The notes: generated by a model not told the origin, from the sequence alone. A DNA stretch of 64,000 bases from Streptomyces daqingensis (GCF_014645895.1 NZ_BMMP01000002.1:372001-436000), one strand, 5' to 3'; positions 17,174 through 25,734 are shown, counted from the stretch's first letter. Numbers and translations are program-made.

Positions 17174-18583
17174 ATGACGCCCGGGTTTCTTGATCGCTCC
17201 CACACCGTCGCACCTCCCGGATGGAGCCGCTGGCTGGTTCCCCCGGCCGCGCTCTCGGTACATCTCTCCATCGGTCAGGCCTATGCCTGGAGCGTCTTCA
17301 AACCCCCGCTGGAGTCCTCCCTCGGGCTCTCCGGGACGGCCAGCGCGCTCCCCTTCCAGCTGGGCATCGTCATGCTCGGCCTCTCGGCCGCCTTCGGCGG
17401 GACGCTCGTGGAGCGCAACGGCCCCCGGTGGGCGATGTCGGTCTCGCTCCTGTGCTTCTCCTCCGGGTTCCTGCTCGCCGCGCTCGGCGCGGCCCTCCAG
17501 CAGTACTGGCTCGTGGTCTTCGGCTACGGGTTCGTCGGCGGCATCGGACTGGGCATCGGCTACATCTCCCCCGTCTCCACGCTCATCAAGTGGTTCCCGG
17601 ACCGCCCCGGCATGGCCACCGGCATCGCGATCATGGGGTTCGGCGGTGGCGCGCTGATCGCCTCGCCGTGGTCCGCGCAGATGCTGGAGACCTTCGGCTC
17701 CGGCAGCGACGGCATCGCCATGGCCTTCCTCGTCCACGGCCTGGTCTACGCGGTCTTCATGGCGCTGGGCGTCCTCCTGGTACGTGTACCCGCGGAGGGC
17801 TGGCGGCCCCCGGGCGACCGGACGCCGCAGGAGAAGCAGGCCGCGCGCAGCCTGGTGACCACGGCCGACGTCTCGGCCCGCAACGCCGTCCGCACGCCGC
17901 AGTTCTGGTGCCTGTGGGTCGTGCTGTGCATGAACGTGACGGCGGGCATCGGCATCCTGGAGAAGGCCGCCCCCATGATCGGCGACTTCTTCGCCGGCAC
18001 CTCCACCCCCGTCTCGGCCTCGGCCGCAGCCGGCTTCGTCGCGCTGCTCTCGCTGGCCAACATGAGCGGACGCTTCCTGTGGTCCGCCACCTCCGACCTC
18101 ATCGGCCGCAAGAACATGTACCGCGTCTACCTCGGCGTCGGGGCGCTGATGTACCTGGCCATCGTGCAGCTCGGCGACTCGTCCAAGCCGCTGTTCATCA
18201 CGTGCGCGCTGGTCATCCTCTCCTTCTACGGCGGCGGCTTCGCGACCGTGCCGGCCTATCTGAAGGACCTGTTCGGCACCTACGAGGTGGGCGCCATCCA
18301 CGGGCGGCTGCTGACGGCCTGGTCGACCGCGGGCGTCCTCGGGCCACTCATCGTCAACTGGGTCGCCGACTCCCAGGAGAGCGCCGGGCGTTCGGGGCCG
18401 GGCCTCTACGGGCTCTCCCTCACCATCATGATCGGGCTGCTGGCCGTCGGTTTCGTCGCCAACGAGCTGGTGCGCCCCGTGAACCCCAAGTACCACGAGC
18501 CGCGGGCCGCTGCGGGCCACGAGGCCGGCGAAGCAGACGAGGAGGTGCCCGGCGATGACGACCGGCGACAGCAGCACACCTGA
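17174..18583 (+). CDS. OFA-family (oxalate/formate antiporter type) MFS transporter
   Basis: 469 aa with about twelve membrane segments. Family-typical stretches are HLSIGQAYAWSVFKPPL, the loop GTLVERNGPRW, GIGLGIGYISPVSTLIKWFP and FGTYEVGAIHGRLLTAWS. OFA members exchange or take up small carboxylates such as oxalate and formate. Position directly before the formate dehydrogenase genes supports formate or oxalate as substrate, but sequence alone does not prove it. The last 29 nt overlap a small membrane-protein gene in another frame. Confidence 0.9.
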   Translation: MTPGFLDRSHTVAPPGWSRWLVPPAALSVHLSIGQAYAWSVFKPPLESSLGLSGTASALPFQLGIVMLGLSAAFGGTLVERNGPRWAMSVSLLCFSSGFLLAALGAALQQYWLVVFGYGFVGGIGLGIGYISPVSTLIKWFPDRPGMATGIAIMGFGGGALIASPWSAQMLETFGSGSDGIAMAFLVHGLVYAVFMALGVLLVRVPAEGWRPPGDRTPQEKQAARSLVTTADVSARNAVRTPQFWCLWVVLCMNVTAGIGILEKAAPMIGDFFAGTSTPVSASAAAGFVALLSLANMSGRFLWSATSDLIGRKNMYRVYLGVGALMYLAIVQLGDSSKPLFITCALVILSFYGGGFATVPAYLKDLFGTYEVGAIHGRLLTAWSTAGVLGPLIVNWVADSQESAGRSGPGLYGLSLTIMIGLLAVGFVANELVRPVNPKYHEPRAAAGHEAGEADEEVPGDDDRRQQHT

Positions 18584-18713
18584 CGGCGGGACCGTCCAGT
18601 CGGGCGGCGCCCGGGCACCGCTCGGCGTCCTGGCATGGCTCTGGGTCGGCCTGCCCATGGCGTACGGGCTCTACGAGCTGATCCAGAAGGCGGCCCAGCT
18701 CTTCACGGGCTGA
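18555..18713 (+). CDS. MFS transporter small subunit (52 aa, one TM helix)
   Basis: 52 aa, one predicted membrane helix (LGVLAWLWVGLPMAYGLYEL) after a Ser/Gly-rich start, then QKAAQLFTG. The ATG lies inside the 3' end of the MFS gene (29-nt overlap, other frame), with GAGGTGCCCGGCG upstream. Tiny proteins of this kind encoded right after OFA-type MFS genes are annotated in actinomycetes as MFS small subunits. Its presumed role is to stabilise or modulate the carrier; that is inferred. Confidence 0.75.
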   Translation: MTTGDSSTPDGGTVQSGGARAPLGVLAWLWVGLPMAYGLYELIQKAAQLFTG

Positions 18714-18806
18714 CGGAGGCGCCGTCGCGCCCATAGCGGGGCAATTCGGGCTGACGCGGAGCGAGATCGACCGCTGCACGCCTCTTGCCCCGCGTGGAGG
18801 GCGAAG

Positions 18807-18827
18807 TGTATACAATATTCAGTCGAC
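18807..18827 (+). promoter_or_regulatory. Promoter and candidate operator, site 3 (fdh operon)
   Basis: An AT-rich island in GC-rich DNA: TGTATACAAT at 18807-18816 gives a strong -10 (TACAAT) with extended TG, followed by ATTCAGTCGAC at 18817-18827, which shares CAGTCGAC with site 2. A FadR/FCD regulator commonly binds TGTATACA-like palindromes. It lies 50-70 nt before the PanE-like gene. Confidence 0.55.
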
Positions 18828-18878
18828 CATCCAAGTTCCATCCCACGCTCGGTCCCCTCAACCGATCGGAGAGCGGAT

Positions 18879-19856
18879 ATGAAAGTTGCAGTGGTCGGTG
18901 CCGGTGCAATCGGCGCCTACGTCGGAGCAGCGCTGCACCGCGGCGGCGCGGACGTGCATCTCATCGCCCGTGGCGCGCACTTGGCCGCCATGCAGGAGAA
19001 CGGCGTGCAAGTCCTCAGCCCGCGCGGTGACTTCACCGCACGCGTGCACGCCACCGACGACCCGGCCTCCATCGGGCCGGTCGATTACGTCTTCCTGGGC
19101 CTGAAGGCCAACTCCTATGCGGCGTGCGGGCCGCTGGTCCATCCCCTCGTCGGCGAGGACACGGCCGTCGTCGCCGCGCAGAACGGCATCCCCTGGTGGT
19201 ACTTCCACGGGCTCTCCGGCCCGTACGAGGGCCGCCGCATCGAGAGCGTCGACCCGGGCGGCTCGGTCAGCGAGGTGCTGCCTCCCGAACGCGCCATCGG
19301 GTGCGTCGTCTACGCCGCGACGCAACTGGCGGGGCCCGGCGTCGTGCAGCACATGGAGGGCACGAGGTTCTCGATCGGCGAGCCGGACACCACCGACTCC
19401 TCGCGGTGCGAGGCGTTCAGCGAGGCCATGCAGGCGGGCGGCCTCAAGTGCCCCGTCGAGGCGGACATCCGCAACGACATCTGGATCAAGCTGCTCGGCA
19501 ACATCGCCTTCAACCCGCTCAGCGCGCTCTCCCGGGCGACCATGGCCCAGATCTGCCGCCACCAGGACACCAGGGCGCTGGTCGGGACGATGATGCGCGA
19601 GACCCTCGCGGTGGCCGAGGCCGTCGGCTGCCGCCCCGACATCTCCGTCGAACGACGCCTCGCGGGCGCCGAGCGCGTCGGCGACCACAAGACCTCCACC
19701 CTCCAGGACCTGGAGAGCGGCAAGCCGATGGAGCTGGACGTGCTCCTGGCCGCGGTGGTCGAACTCGCAGCGCTGACCCGGACTCCCGTGCCGAAGCTCT
19801 GCGCCATCCACGCCGTCACCGACTTGCTGGCACAAACCGTAAGGAGCGCAGCATGA
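18879..19856 (+). CDS. Ketopantoate reductase-like protein (PanE/ApbA family)
   Basis: 325 aa. N-terminal Rossmann GAGAIGAYVGAAL, then FLGLKANSYA (the family catalytic Lys region) and the C-terminal DIWIKLLGNIAFNPLSALS of ApbA_C. It would reduce 2-dehydropantoate or a related 2-oxo acid with NADPH. It is the first gene of the formate dehydrogenase operon; its TGA overlaps the ATG of the catalytic subunit. GGAGAG precedes its ATG. Because the neighbours are about C1 metabolism, a different 2-oxo acid substrate is conceivable. Confidence 0.88.
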   Translation: MKVAVVGAGAIGAYVGAALHRGGADVHLIARGAHLAAMQENGVQVLSPRGDFTARVHATDDPASIGPVDYVFLGLKANSYAACGPLVHPLVGEDTAVVAAQNGIPWWYFHGLSGPYEGRRIESVDPGGSVSEVLPPERAIGCVVYAATQLAGPGVVQHMEGTRFSIGEPDTTDSSRCEAFSEAMQAGGLKCPVEADIRNDIWIKLLGNIAFNPLSALSRATMAQICRHQDTRALVGTMMRETLAVAEAVGCRPDISVERRLAGAERVGDHKTSTLQDLESGKPMELDVLLAAVVELAALTRTPVPKLCAIHAVTDLLAQTVRSAA

Positions 19857-21805
19857 GGCAACGCGACCGCGGGAAACCGCCGTCGAAGCAGTACACCCGC
19901 CTGACCCATCCCCTGGTACGGGACGAGAAGGGCGGGCCCCTCCGCAGGGCGACCTGGGAGGAGGCCCTGGAGAAGGCGACGGCGGGCTTCCGCCGGACAC
20001 GCGACGAGCACGGCCCGGACGCCTTCGGGATGTTCTCCTGCGCGCGGGCGACGAACGAGATGAACTACGTCGCGCAGAAGTTCACCCGCGTCATCATGGG
20101 CACCCACAACGTCGACTCGTGCAACCGCACGTGCCACGCGCCCAGCGTCGCCGGGCTCTCCGCGGCCTTCGGCTCCGGGGGCGGCACCTCCTCCTACGAG
20201 GAGATCGAGACGACGGACCTGATCGTGATGTGGGGCTCCAACGCCCGCTTCGCGCACCCGATCTTCTTCCAGCACGTACTCCGGGGGATCCGCAACGGTG
20301 CCCGCATGTACGCCGTCGACCCGCGCCGTACGTCGACCGCCGAGTGGGCGGAGAGCTGGCTCGGCCTGAACGTGGGCACGGACATCCCGCTCGCCCACGC
20401 CATCGGGCGCGAGATCATCCACGCCGGACTCGCCAACCACGCCTTCATCGAGCGGGCCACGACCGGCTTCGAGGAGTACAGGGACGAGGTCGAGCCCTGG
20501 ACGCTGAGCGTCGCCGAGCAGGTGACCGGCGTACCGGCCGACGCGATCCGCGATCTCGCGCACGCCTACGCCACCGCCGAACGCGCCCAGCTGTGCTGGA
20601 CGCTGGGCATCACCGAGCACCACAACGGCACCGACAACGTACGGGCGCTGATCAACCTGTCGCTGCTGACCGGCCAGGTCGGGCGGTACGGCGCCGGCCT
20701 CCAGCCGCTGCGCGGGCAGAACAACGTGCAGGGCGGCGGCGACATGGGCGCCATCCCCGACAGGCTGCCCGGCTTCCAGAACGTCCTCGACCCCGAGACG
20801 CGGGAGAAGTTCGAGGCGGCCTGGGGTACCACGCTGGAGCCGCGGCACGGACGCAACCTCACCAAGATGTTCGAGGCCATGGAGAGCCGCGAACTGCGCG
20901 CCGTCTACTGCATCGGGGAGAACCCGGCGCAGTCGGAGGCCGACAGCGGCCAGGCCGTCGAGCGGATGCAGATGCTCGACCACCTCGTCGTGCAGGACAT
21001 CTTCCTGACGAAGACCGCGGAACTCGCCGACGTCGTACTGCCCGCCACGGCCGCCTGGTGCGAGACGGACGGCACCACGACCAACAGCGAACGCCGCGTC
21101 CAGCGCGTGCGCAAGGCGGTCGACCCGCCCGGCGAGGCCCGCGAGGACATCGACATCATCTGCGACATCGCGGCACGCCTGGGCCACGACTGGAAGTACG
21201 CGGACTCGGAGGCCGTCTGGGACGAGCTGCGTTCCGTCTCACCGCAGCACCACGGCATGACGTACGAGCGTCTCGCCGAGCACCAGGGCATCCAGTGGCC
21301 CTGCCCGAGCACCGACCGGCTGGAGCCGACCTACATGCACGGCCGGCTGTGGGAGAAGGACCCGGAGAGGCGCGGCAAGCCGGCGCCCTTCGGCATCGTC
21401 AAGCACGACCCGCCCGTCGACCTCACCGACGAGGACTACCCGCTGCGGCTGACCACGGGCCGGCGGCTCGACTCGTACAACACCGGCGTGCAGAGCGGGA
21501 GTTTCGCGTCCCCGCTGCGGCGCGGCGAGTACGTGGAGCTGAGCCCCGAGGACGCGGAGCACTACGGCGTCGTCACGGAGGAGGAGGTGCGGGTCACCTC
21601 GCGGCGCGGGTCAGTGGTCGCGCCGGTGTGGGTCGACCCGATGCTCCGGCCCGGGCTGGCCTTCATGACGATGCACTTCCCCGACGAGGTCGACACCAAC
21701 CAGCTGACCATCGAGGCCAACTGTCCCATCGCCGGGACCGCCGAGTTCAAGGCGTCAGCGATACGGATCGAGAAGCTGCCCGTCGCGGCAGCCGTGAGGA
21801 GCTGA
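19853..21805 (+). CDS. Formate dehydrogenase alpha, molybdopterin-domain half (lacks N-terminal Fe-S part)
   Basis: 650 aa. It begins at QYTRLTHPLVR, the point where full-length FdsA leaves its [4Fe-4S] subdomain, and contains the Mo-bis-MGD domains and the C-terminal dinucleotide-binding domain (RLTTGRRLDSYNTG). The active-site segment NVDSCNRTCHAPSVAG has the Mo-ligand Cys94 (Cys, not selenocysteine) followed by His95; WGSNARFAHP supplies the conserved Arg. All Cys ligands for the proximal [4Fe-4S] cluster are missing here and are encoded at the end of the gene at 23790-24656. AAGGAG precedes the ATG, which overlaps the PanE stop. It oxidises formate to CO2 in a cytosolic complex. Confidence 0.9.
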   Translation: MRQRDRGKPPSKQYTRLTHPLVRDEKGGPLRRATWEEALEKATAGFRRTRDEHGPDAFGMFSCARATNEMNYVAQKFTRVIMGTHNVDSCNRTCHAPSVAGLSAAFGSGGGTSSYEEIETTDLIVMWGSNARFAHPIFFQHVLRGIRNGARMYAVDPRRTSTAEWAESWLGLNVGTDIPLAHAIGREIIHAGLANHAFIERATTGFEEYRDEVEPWTLSVAEQVTGVPADAIRDLAHAYATAERAQLCWTLGITEHHNGTDNVRALINLSLLTGQVGRYGAGLQPLRGQNNVQGGGDMGAIPDRLPGFQNVLDPETREKFEAAWGTTLEPRHGRNLTKMFEAMESRELRAVYCIGENPAQSEADSGQAVERMQMLDHLVVQDIFLTKTAELADVVLPATAAWCETDGTTTNSERRVQRVRKAVDPPGEAREDIDIICDIAARLGHDWKYADSEAVWDELRSVSPQHHGMTYERLAEHQGIQWPCPSTDRLEPTYMHGRLWEKDPERRGKPAPFGIVKHDPPVDLTDEDYPLRLTTGRRLDSYNTGVQSGSFASPLRRGEYVELSPEDAEHYGVVTEEEVRVTSRRGSVVAPVWVDPMLRPGLAFMTMHFPDEVDTNQLTIEANCPIAGTAEFKASAIRIEKLPVAAAVRS

Positions 21806-21813
21806 GGGCTGCG

Positions 21814-23793
21814 ATGGATCTGCGCTTCGGTGACAGCAAGCCGACGGACGAGGAGAAGGCCGCCGTCGACGAACTGCTCGGGCCGCCCGCGAGTGCCTGG
21901 GAGGGAGCGGACGACCGCAGCACCGGCGACCTCCGCTGGGCCCTGGGCGGGCGGGACGCGCGGGAGCGCCGCGACCTGCTGCTGCCGGGGCTGCACGCGG
22001 TCAACGACAGGGTGGGCTGGATCAGCGAGGGAGCCCTGAGCTACCTCTGCCGGAGGCTGACCGTCCCGCCGGCCGAGGCCTACGGGGTGGCGACGTTCTA
22101 CTCGATGTTCTCGATGCGTCCCCGGCCCTCCAAGGTCGTGCACGTCTGCACGGACATCGCGTGCGCGGCTGCACCCGGCGCGGACGCCTTCCGGGCGGAC
22201 GTCGAGCAGCGCCTCGGCCCGGCGGGCCAGGCCCGCGACGGCGTCGTCTGGGAGCCGAGCCCGTGCCTCGGCCTGTGCGAGCGCGCTCCGGCGGCGCTGG
22301 CGATACGGGCCGGGCAGGGCTGCCCGTCGGCCGCCGGGCCGGGCGCGGGCGCCGCGGAGGCGGCGTCGGCGCCTTCACCGAACGGTGCGAACGGTTCCGC
22401 GAACGGCGCGAACGGTTCCGGGCCCGCCTCCCCCGGCGTCGCCCGCGAGGACGCGTACGCGACCGCCGTCGTCGCCCCCGCCACGGCGGAGGCCGTCGAG
22501 GCGGCGGCCCGCGCCCCGCAGGACGCTCCCGGGGAGCCCGGCGCGGGACTGGCCGTACCGCAGGCCGGGGACCCGTCGCTCAAGCTGCTGTCGCGCATCG
22601 GCGTCGTCGACCCGGAGTCCCTCGACGACTACCGCGCACACGGCGGATACCGGGCGCTGCGCCGCGCCTTCGCGATCGGCCCGGCCGCCGTCCTTCGGGA
22701 GGTCACCGACTCGGGTCTGGTGGGGCGCGGCGGCGCGGCCTTCCCGACGGGCCGCAAGTGGCAGGCCACCGCGGCCCAGCCGGACCAGCCGCACTACGTG
22801 GTCTGCAACGCCGACGAGAGCGAACCGGGCACCTTCAAGGACCGGGTGCTGATGGAGGGCGACCCGTACGCCCTGATCGAGGCCATGACCATCGCCGGTT
22901 ACGCGACCGGCGCGCACCACGGCTACCTCTACCTGCGCGGCGAGTATCCGCGGGCGCTGCGGGTGCTGACCGGCGCCATCCAGCAGGCGCGTGCCCGGGG
23001 GCTGCTCGGCCCGGACGTGCTGGGGCAGGGGTACGCCTTCGACATCGAGATCCGGCGCGGCGCGGGTGCGTACATCTGCGGCGAGGAGACGGCTCTCTTC
23101 AACTCCCTGGAGGGCAACCGCGGCGAGCCCCGCTCGAAGCCGCCCTTCCCGGTGGAGAAGGGGCTCTTCGGGAAGCCGACGGCCGCGAACAACGTCGAGA
23201 CGCTGGTGAACGTGCTGACCGTCCTGGAGCTGGGCGCCGAGGCGTACGCGGCCATCGGCACCGGCAAGTCCACGGGCCCCAAGCTCTTCTGCGTCTCGGG
23301 CAGCGTGGAGCGGCCCGGCATCTACGAACTGCCCTTCGGCGCCACGCTCGGAGAGCTGCTGTCCCTCGCGGGTGTCACCGGGGACCTGCGGGCCGTGCTG
23401 CTCGGCGGCGCCGCAGGCGGCTTCGTCCGGGGCGACGAGCTGGACATCCCCCTCACCTTCGAGGGCACCAGAGAGGCCGGCACGACGCTCGGCTCGGGCG
23501 TGGTCCTCGCGCTGGACTCGAGCGTGCCGCTGCCGCGCATCCTGCTGCGCATCGCGGAGTTCTTCCGGGACGAGTCCTGCGGCCAGTGCGTGCCCTGCCG
23601 CATCGGCACCGTCCGGCAGGAGGAGGCGCTCGGACGTCTCGCCGAGCGGGCCGGCGGTCCGGAAGCGGCCACCGACATCGCGCTGCTCCGCGAGGTGGGA
23701 GAGGCGATGCGCGACGCCTCGATCTGCGGTCTGGGCCAGACCGCGTGGAACGCCGTGGAGTCCGCCATCGACCGACTGGGAGCCTACGCATGA
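21814..23793 (+). CDS. Fused NuoE-NuoF-like subunit of NAD-dependent formate dehydrogenase (FdsG-FdsB)
   Basis: 659 aa. Residues 1-170 are a NuoE/FdsG thioredoxin-like 2Fe-2S domain with ligands Cys112, Cys117, Cys151 and Cys155. Residues ~170-260 are a low-complexity linker containing tandem NGAN/GS repeats. Residues ~265-659 are NuoF/FdsB with FMN site GRGGAAFPTGRKW, NADH site GAGAYICGEETAL and a C-terminal [4Fe-4S] site ESCGQCVPCRIGT plus ICGLGQTA. It passes electrons from formate to NAD+. It starts 8 nt after the catalytic half and overlaps the next gene by 4 nt (ATGA). Confidence 0.9.
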   Translation: MDLRFGDSKPTDEEKAAVDELLGPPASAWEGADDRSTGDLRWALGGRDARERRDLLLPGLHAVNDRVGWISEGALSYLCRRLTVPPAEAYGVATFYSMFSMRPRPSKVVHVCTDIACAAAPGADAFRADVEQRLGPAGQARDGVVWEPSPCLGLCERAPAALAIRAGQGCPSAAGPGAGAAEAASAPSPNGANGSANGANGSGPASPGVAREDAYATAVVAPATAEAVEAAARAPQDAPGEPGAGLAVPQAGDPSLKLLSRIGVVDPESLDDYRAHGGYRALRRAFAIGPAAVLREVTDSGLVGRGGAAFPTGRKWQATAAQPDQPHYVVCNADESEPGTFKDRVLMEGDPYALIEAMTIAGYATGAHHGYLYLRGEYPRALRVLTGAIQQARARGLLGPDVLGQGYAFDIEIRRGAGAYICGEETALFNSLEGNRGEPRSKPPFPVEKGLFGKPTAANNVETLVNVLTVLELGAEAYAAIGTGKSTGPKLFCVSGSVERPGIYELPFGATLGELLSLAGVTGDLRAVLLGGAAGGFVRGDELDIPLTFEGTREAGTTLGSGVVLALDSSVPLPRILLRIAEFFRDESCGQCVPCRIGTVRQEEALGRLAERAGGPEAATDIALLREVGEAMRDASICGLGQTAWNAVESAIDRLGAYA

Positions 23794-24656
23794 CCGCCGT
23801 ACCGCTGAATCCCCCGCGCCGTCTCGTGGAGTTCACACTCGACGGCGAGCCCGCCCGGGTCCCCGAGGGCTCCACGATCCTCGACGCCTGCGACGCGGCC
23901 GGCAAGGACGTCCCGACGCTGTGCTACGGAGACACGCTCACCCCGAAGAACGCCTGCCGTGTCTGCGTCGTGGAGGTGGAGGGGTCGCGCACGCTCGCGC
24001 CGGCCTGCTCGCGCAAGGCGGAGCCCGGGATGGAGGTGCGCACCGACACCGAGCGGGCCCGGCACAGCCGGAAGATCGTCCTGGAGCTGCTGGCCTCCGC
24101 CGCCGACCTGTCCACGACGCCGCGCGTCGCCGAGTGGATCAAGGAGTACGAGGCGAAGCCCGACCGGTTCGGCGAGGACGCCGCCACCCTCAACGACGGG
24201 CCGAAGGTCGACAACGACCTGTACGTCCGCGACCTGGACAAGTGCATCCTCTGCTACAAGTGCGTCGACGCGTGCGGCGAGCAGTGGCAGAACACCTTCG
24301 CGATCTCCGTGGCGGGCCGGGGCTTCGACGCCCGGATCTCCGTCGAGCACGACGGGCCCCTCACCGAGTCCGCGTGCGTCTACTGCGGCAACTGCATCGA
24401 GGTGTGCCCGACGGGCGCCCTCAGCTTCAAGTCGGAGTTCGACATGCGGCAGGCCGGCACCTGGGACGAGGAGCGGCAGACGGAGACGACGACGGTGTGC
24501 GCGTACTGCGGTGTGGGCTGCAACCTGACCCTCCACGTGCAGGACAATGAAATCGTCAAGGTCACCTCACCGCACGACAATCCGGTGACGCACGGCAATC
24601 TCTGCATCAAGGGCCGATTCGGCTATCAGCACGTCAGCAGCGGGAAGGCGACATGA
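23790..24656 (+). CDS. Formate dehydrogenase alpha, N-terminal Fe-S half
   Basis: 288 aa. Order: 2Fe-2S ferredoxin domain (Cys45, 56, 59, 73); a linker; a two-cluster ferredoxin region (Cys152, 155, 158, 162 and 196, 199, 202, 206); and the Mo-oxidoreductase [4Fe-4S] subdomain CAYCGVGC with Cys237, 240, 244 and 272, ending at CIKGRFGYQHVSSGKAT. In FdsA this runs straight into the molybdopterin domain, which here is the separate upstream gene. The usual His-ligated H-C-C-C cluster between the ferredoxin parts appears to be absent. The start overlaps the NuoEF stop. Confidence 0.88.
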   Translation: MTAVPLNPPRRLVEFTLDGEPARVPEGSTILDACDAAGKDVPTLCYGDTLTPKNACRVCVVEVEGSRTLAPACSRKAEPGMEVRTDTERARHSRKIVLELLASAADLSTTPRVAEWIKEYEAKPDRFGEDAATLNDGPKVDNDLYVRDLDKCILCYKCVDACGEQWQNTFAISVAGRGFDARISVEHDGPLTESACVYCGNCIEVCPTGALSFKSEFDMRQAGTWDEERQTETTTVCAYCGVGCNLTLHVQDNEIVKVTSPHDNPVTHGNLCIKGRFGYQHVSSGKAT

Positions 24657-24756
24657 CGGACCGCTGACCGGCCGCGGTCCGGCCGGCAGCGGCTCCGCCG
24701 CACCCGGGGAACCGGCCGGACCGGCCACTGACGGACTCACCGACGGGACTGATCGA

Positions 24757-25611
24757 ATGGGACGGGTCACAGAGCGACGGCGCGTGCTGCGCATCCGCGA
24801 CGGGGCGGTCAGCACACGCCCCGACACCCTCGTCGCCGAGGAGCCGCTGGAGATCCGGCTGAACGGCAAGCCGCTCGCCATCACCATGCGGACGCCGGGC
24901 GACGACTTCGCGCTGGCCGCGGGCTTCCTCGTCAGCGAGGGCGTGCTCGGCTCGGCGGACGAGCTGGCGAACATCGTCTACTGCGCCGGCGCCACCGACG
25001 AGGGCATCAACACCTACAACGTCGTCGACGTCCGGCTCGCGCCGGGCGTCGCCGTCCCCGACATCGCTCTCGAACGCAACGTCTACACCACCTCCTCGTG
25101 CGGGCTGTGCGGCAAGGCCAGCCTCGACGCCGTGCGCACGACCGCCCGCTGGTCCGTCGAGGACCCGCAGGACGCTCCCGTCCGTCTCGAACCCGAGGTG
25201 CTCTCGGCCATGCCGGACCGGCTGCGGGAGGCCCAGCGGGTCTTCGACCGGACGGGCGGCCTGCACGCCGCGGGCCTCTTCACGCCCGAGGGGGAGCTGC
25301 TGGACCTGCGGGAGGACGTGGGCCGGCACAACGCCGTAGACAAGATCGTCGGACGGGCGCTGCAGCAGGGGAGGCTGCCGCTGCGCGAGTGCGTCCTCAT
25401 GGTGTCGGGGCGCGCCTCGTTCGAACTCGCACAGAAGGCGGTGATGGCCGGGATCCCGGTCCTGGCCGCCGTCTCCGCACCGTCGTCGCTGGCGGTGGAC
25501 CTGGCCGCGGAGAGCGGGCTGACGCTCGTCGGCTTCCTCCGCGGCTCATCGATGAACGTGTACGCAGGTGAGCACCGGCTTGCTCTGCGCACCACAGCCG
25601 GCTGGGCCTGA
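24757..25611 (+). CDS. fdhD: Formate dehydrogenase accessory sulfurtransferase FdhD
   Basis: 284 aa, normal FdhD length. It has the catalytic SSCGLCGK (Cys115, Cys118) and the conserved REDVGRHNAVDKIVG and VSGRASFELAQKA. FdhD transfers sulfur to the Mo-bis-MGD cofactor, needed for formate dehydrogenase activity, so its place 100 nt after the structural genes fits. The last gene of the cluster; a strong hairpin follows. Confidence 0.95.
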   Translation: MGRVTERRRVLRIRDGAVSTRPDTLVAEEPLEIRLNGKPLAITMRTPGDDFALAAGFLVSEGVLGSADELANIVYCAGATDEGINTYNVVDVRLAPGVAVPDIALERNVYTTSSCGLCGKASLDAVRTTARWSVEDPQDAPVRLEPEVLSAMPDRLREAQRVFDRTGGLHAAGLFTPEGELLDLREDVGRHNAVDKIVGRALQQGRLPLRECVLMVSGRASFELAQKAVMAGIPVLAAVSAPSSLAVDLAAESGLTLVGFLRGSSMNVYAGEHRLALRTTAGWA

Positions 25612-25635
25612 CGGTCTCGCCTGCTGCACGGGAAA

Positions 25636-25679
25636 AGGGCCCGGCCGGCGGGAGGCGCCCCCTGCGTCGGCCGGGCCCT
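25636..25679. terminator. Terminator after fdhD
   Basis: Perfect 12-bp inverted repeat, arms 25636-25647 and 25668-25679 (AGGGCCCGGCCG and its complement), 20-nt loop. It is placed between the fdhD stop and the convergent VOC gene end, so may act on both strands. Confidence 0.8.
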
Positions 25680-25734
25680 GCCTCCCGTGAACCCTCCTGA
25701 CTCCCGCCGTTCCTCCCGCGTGTCCGGCCGCCGG

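Noticed and set aside
20132..20137. Selenocysteine in formate dehydrogenase
   Set aside because: The active-site codon in NRTCHAPS is TGC (Cys), not TGA.
19853..24656. Frameshift or assembly error as the cause of the split formate dehydrogenase alpha
   Set aside because: The halves are in swapped order with a complete gene between them, and each has its own start, Shine-Dalgarno or coupled overlap, and stop.
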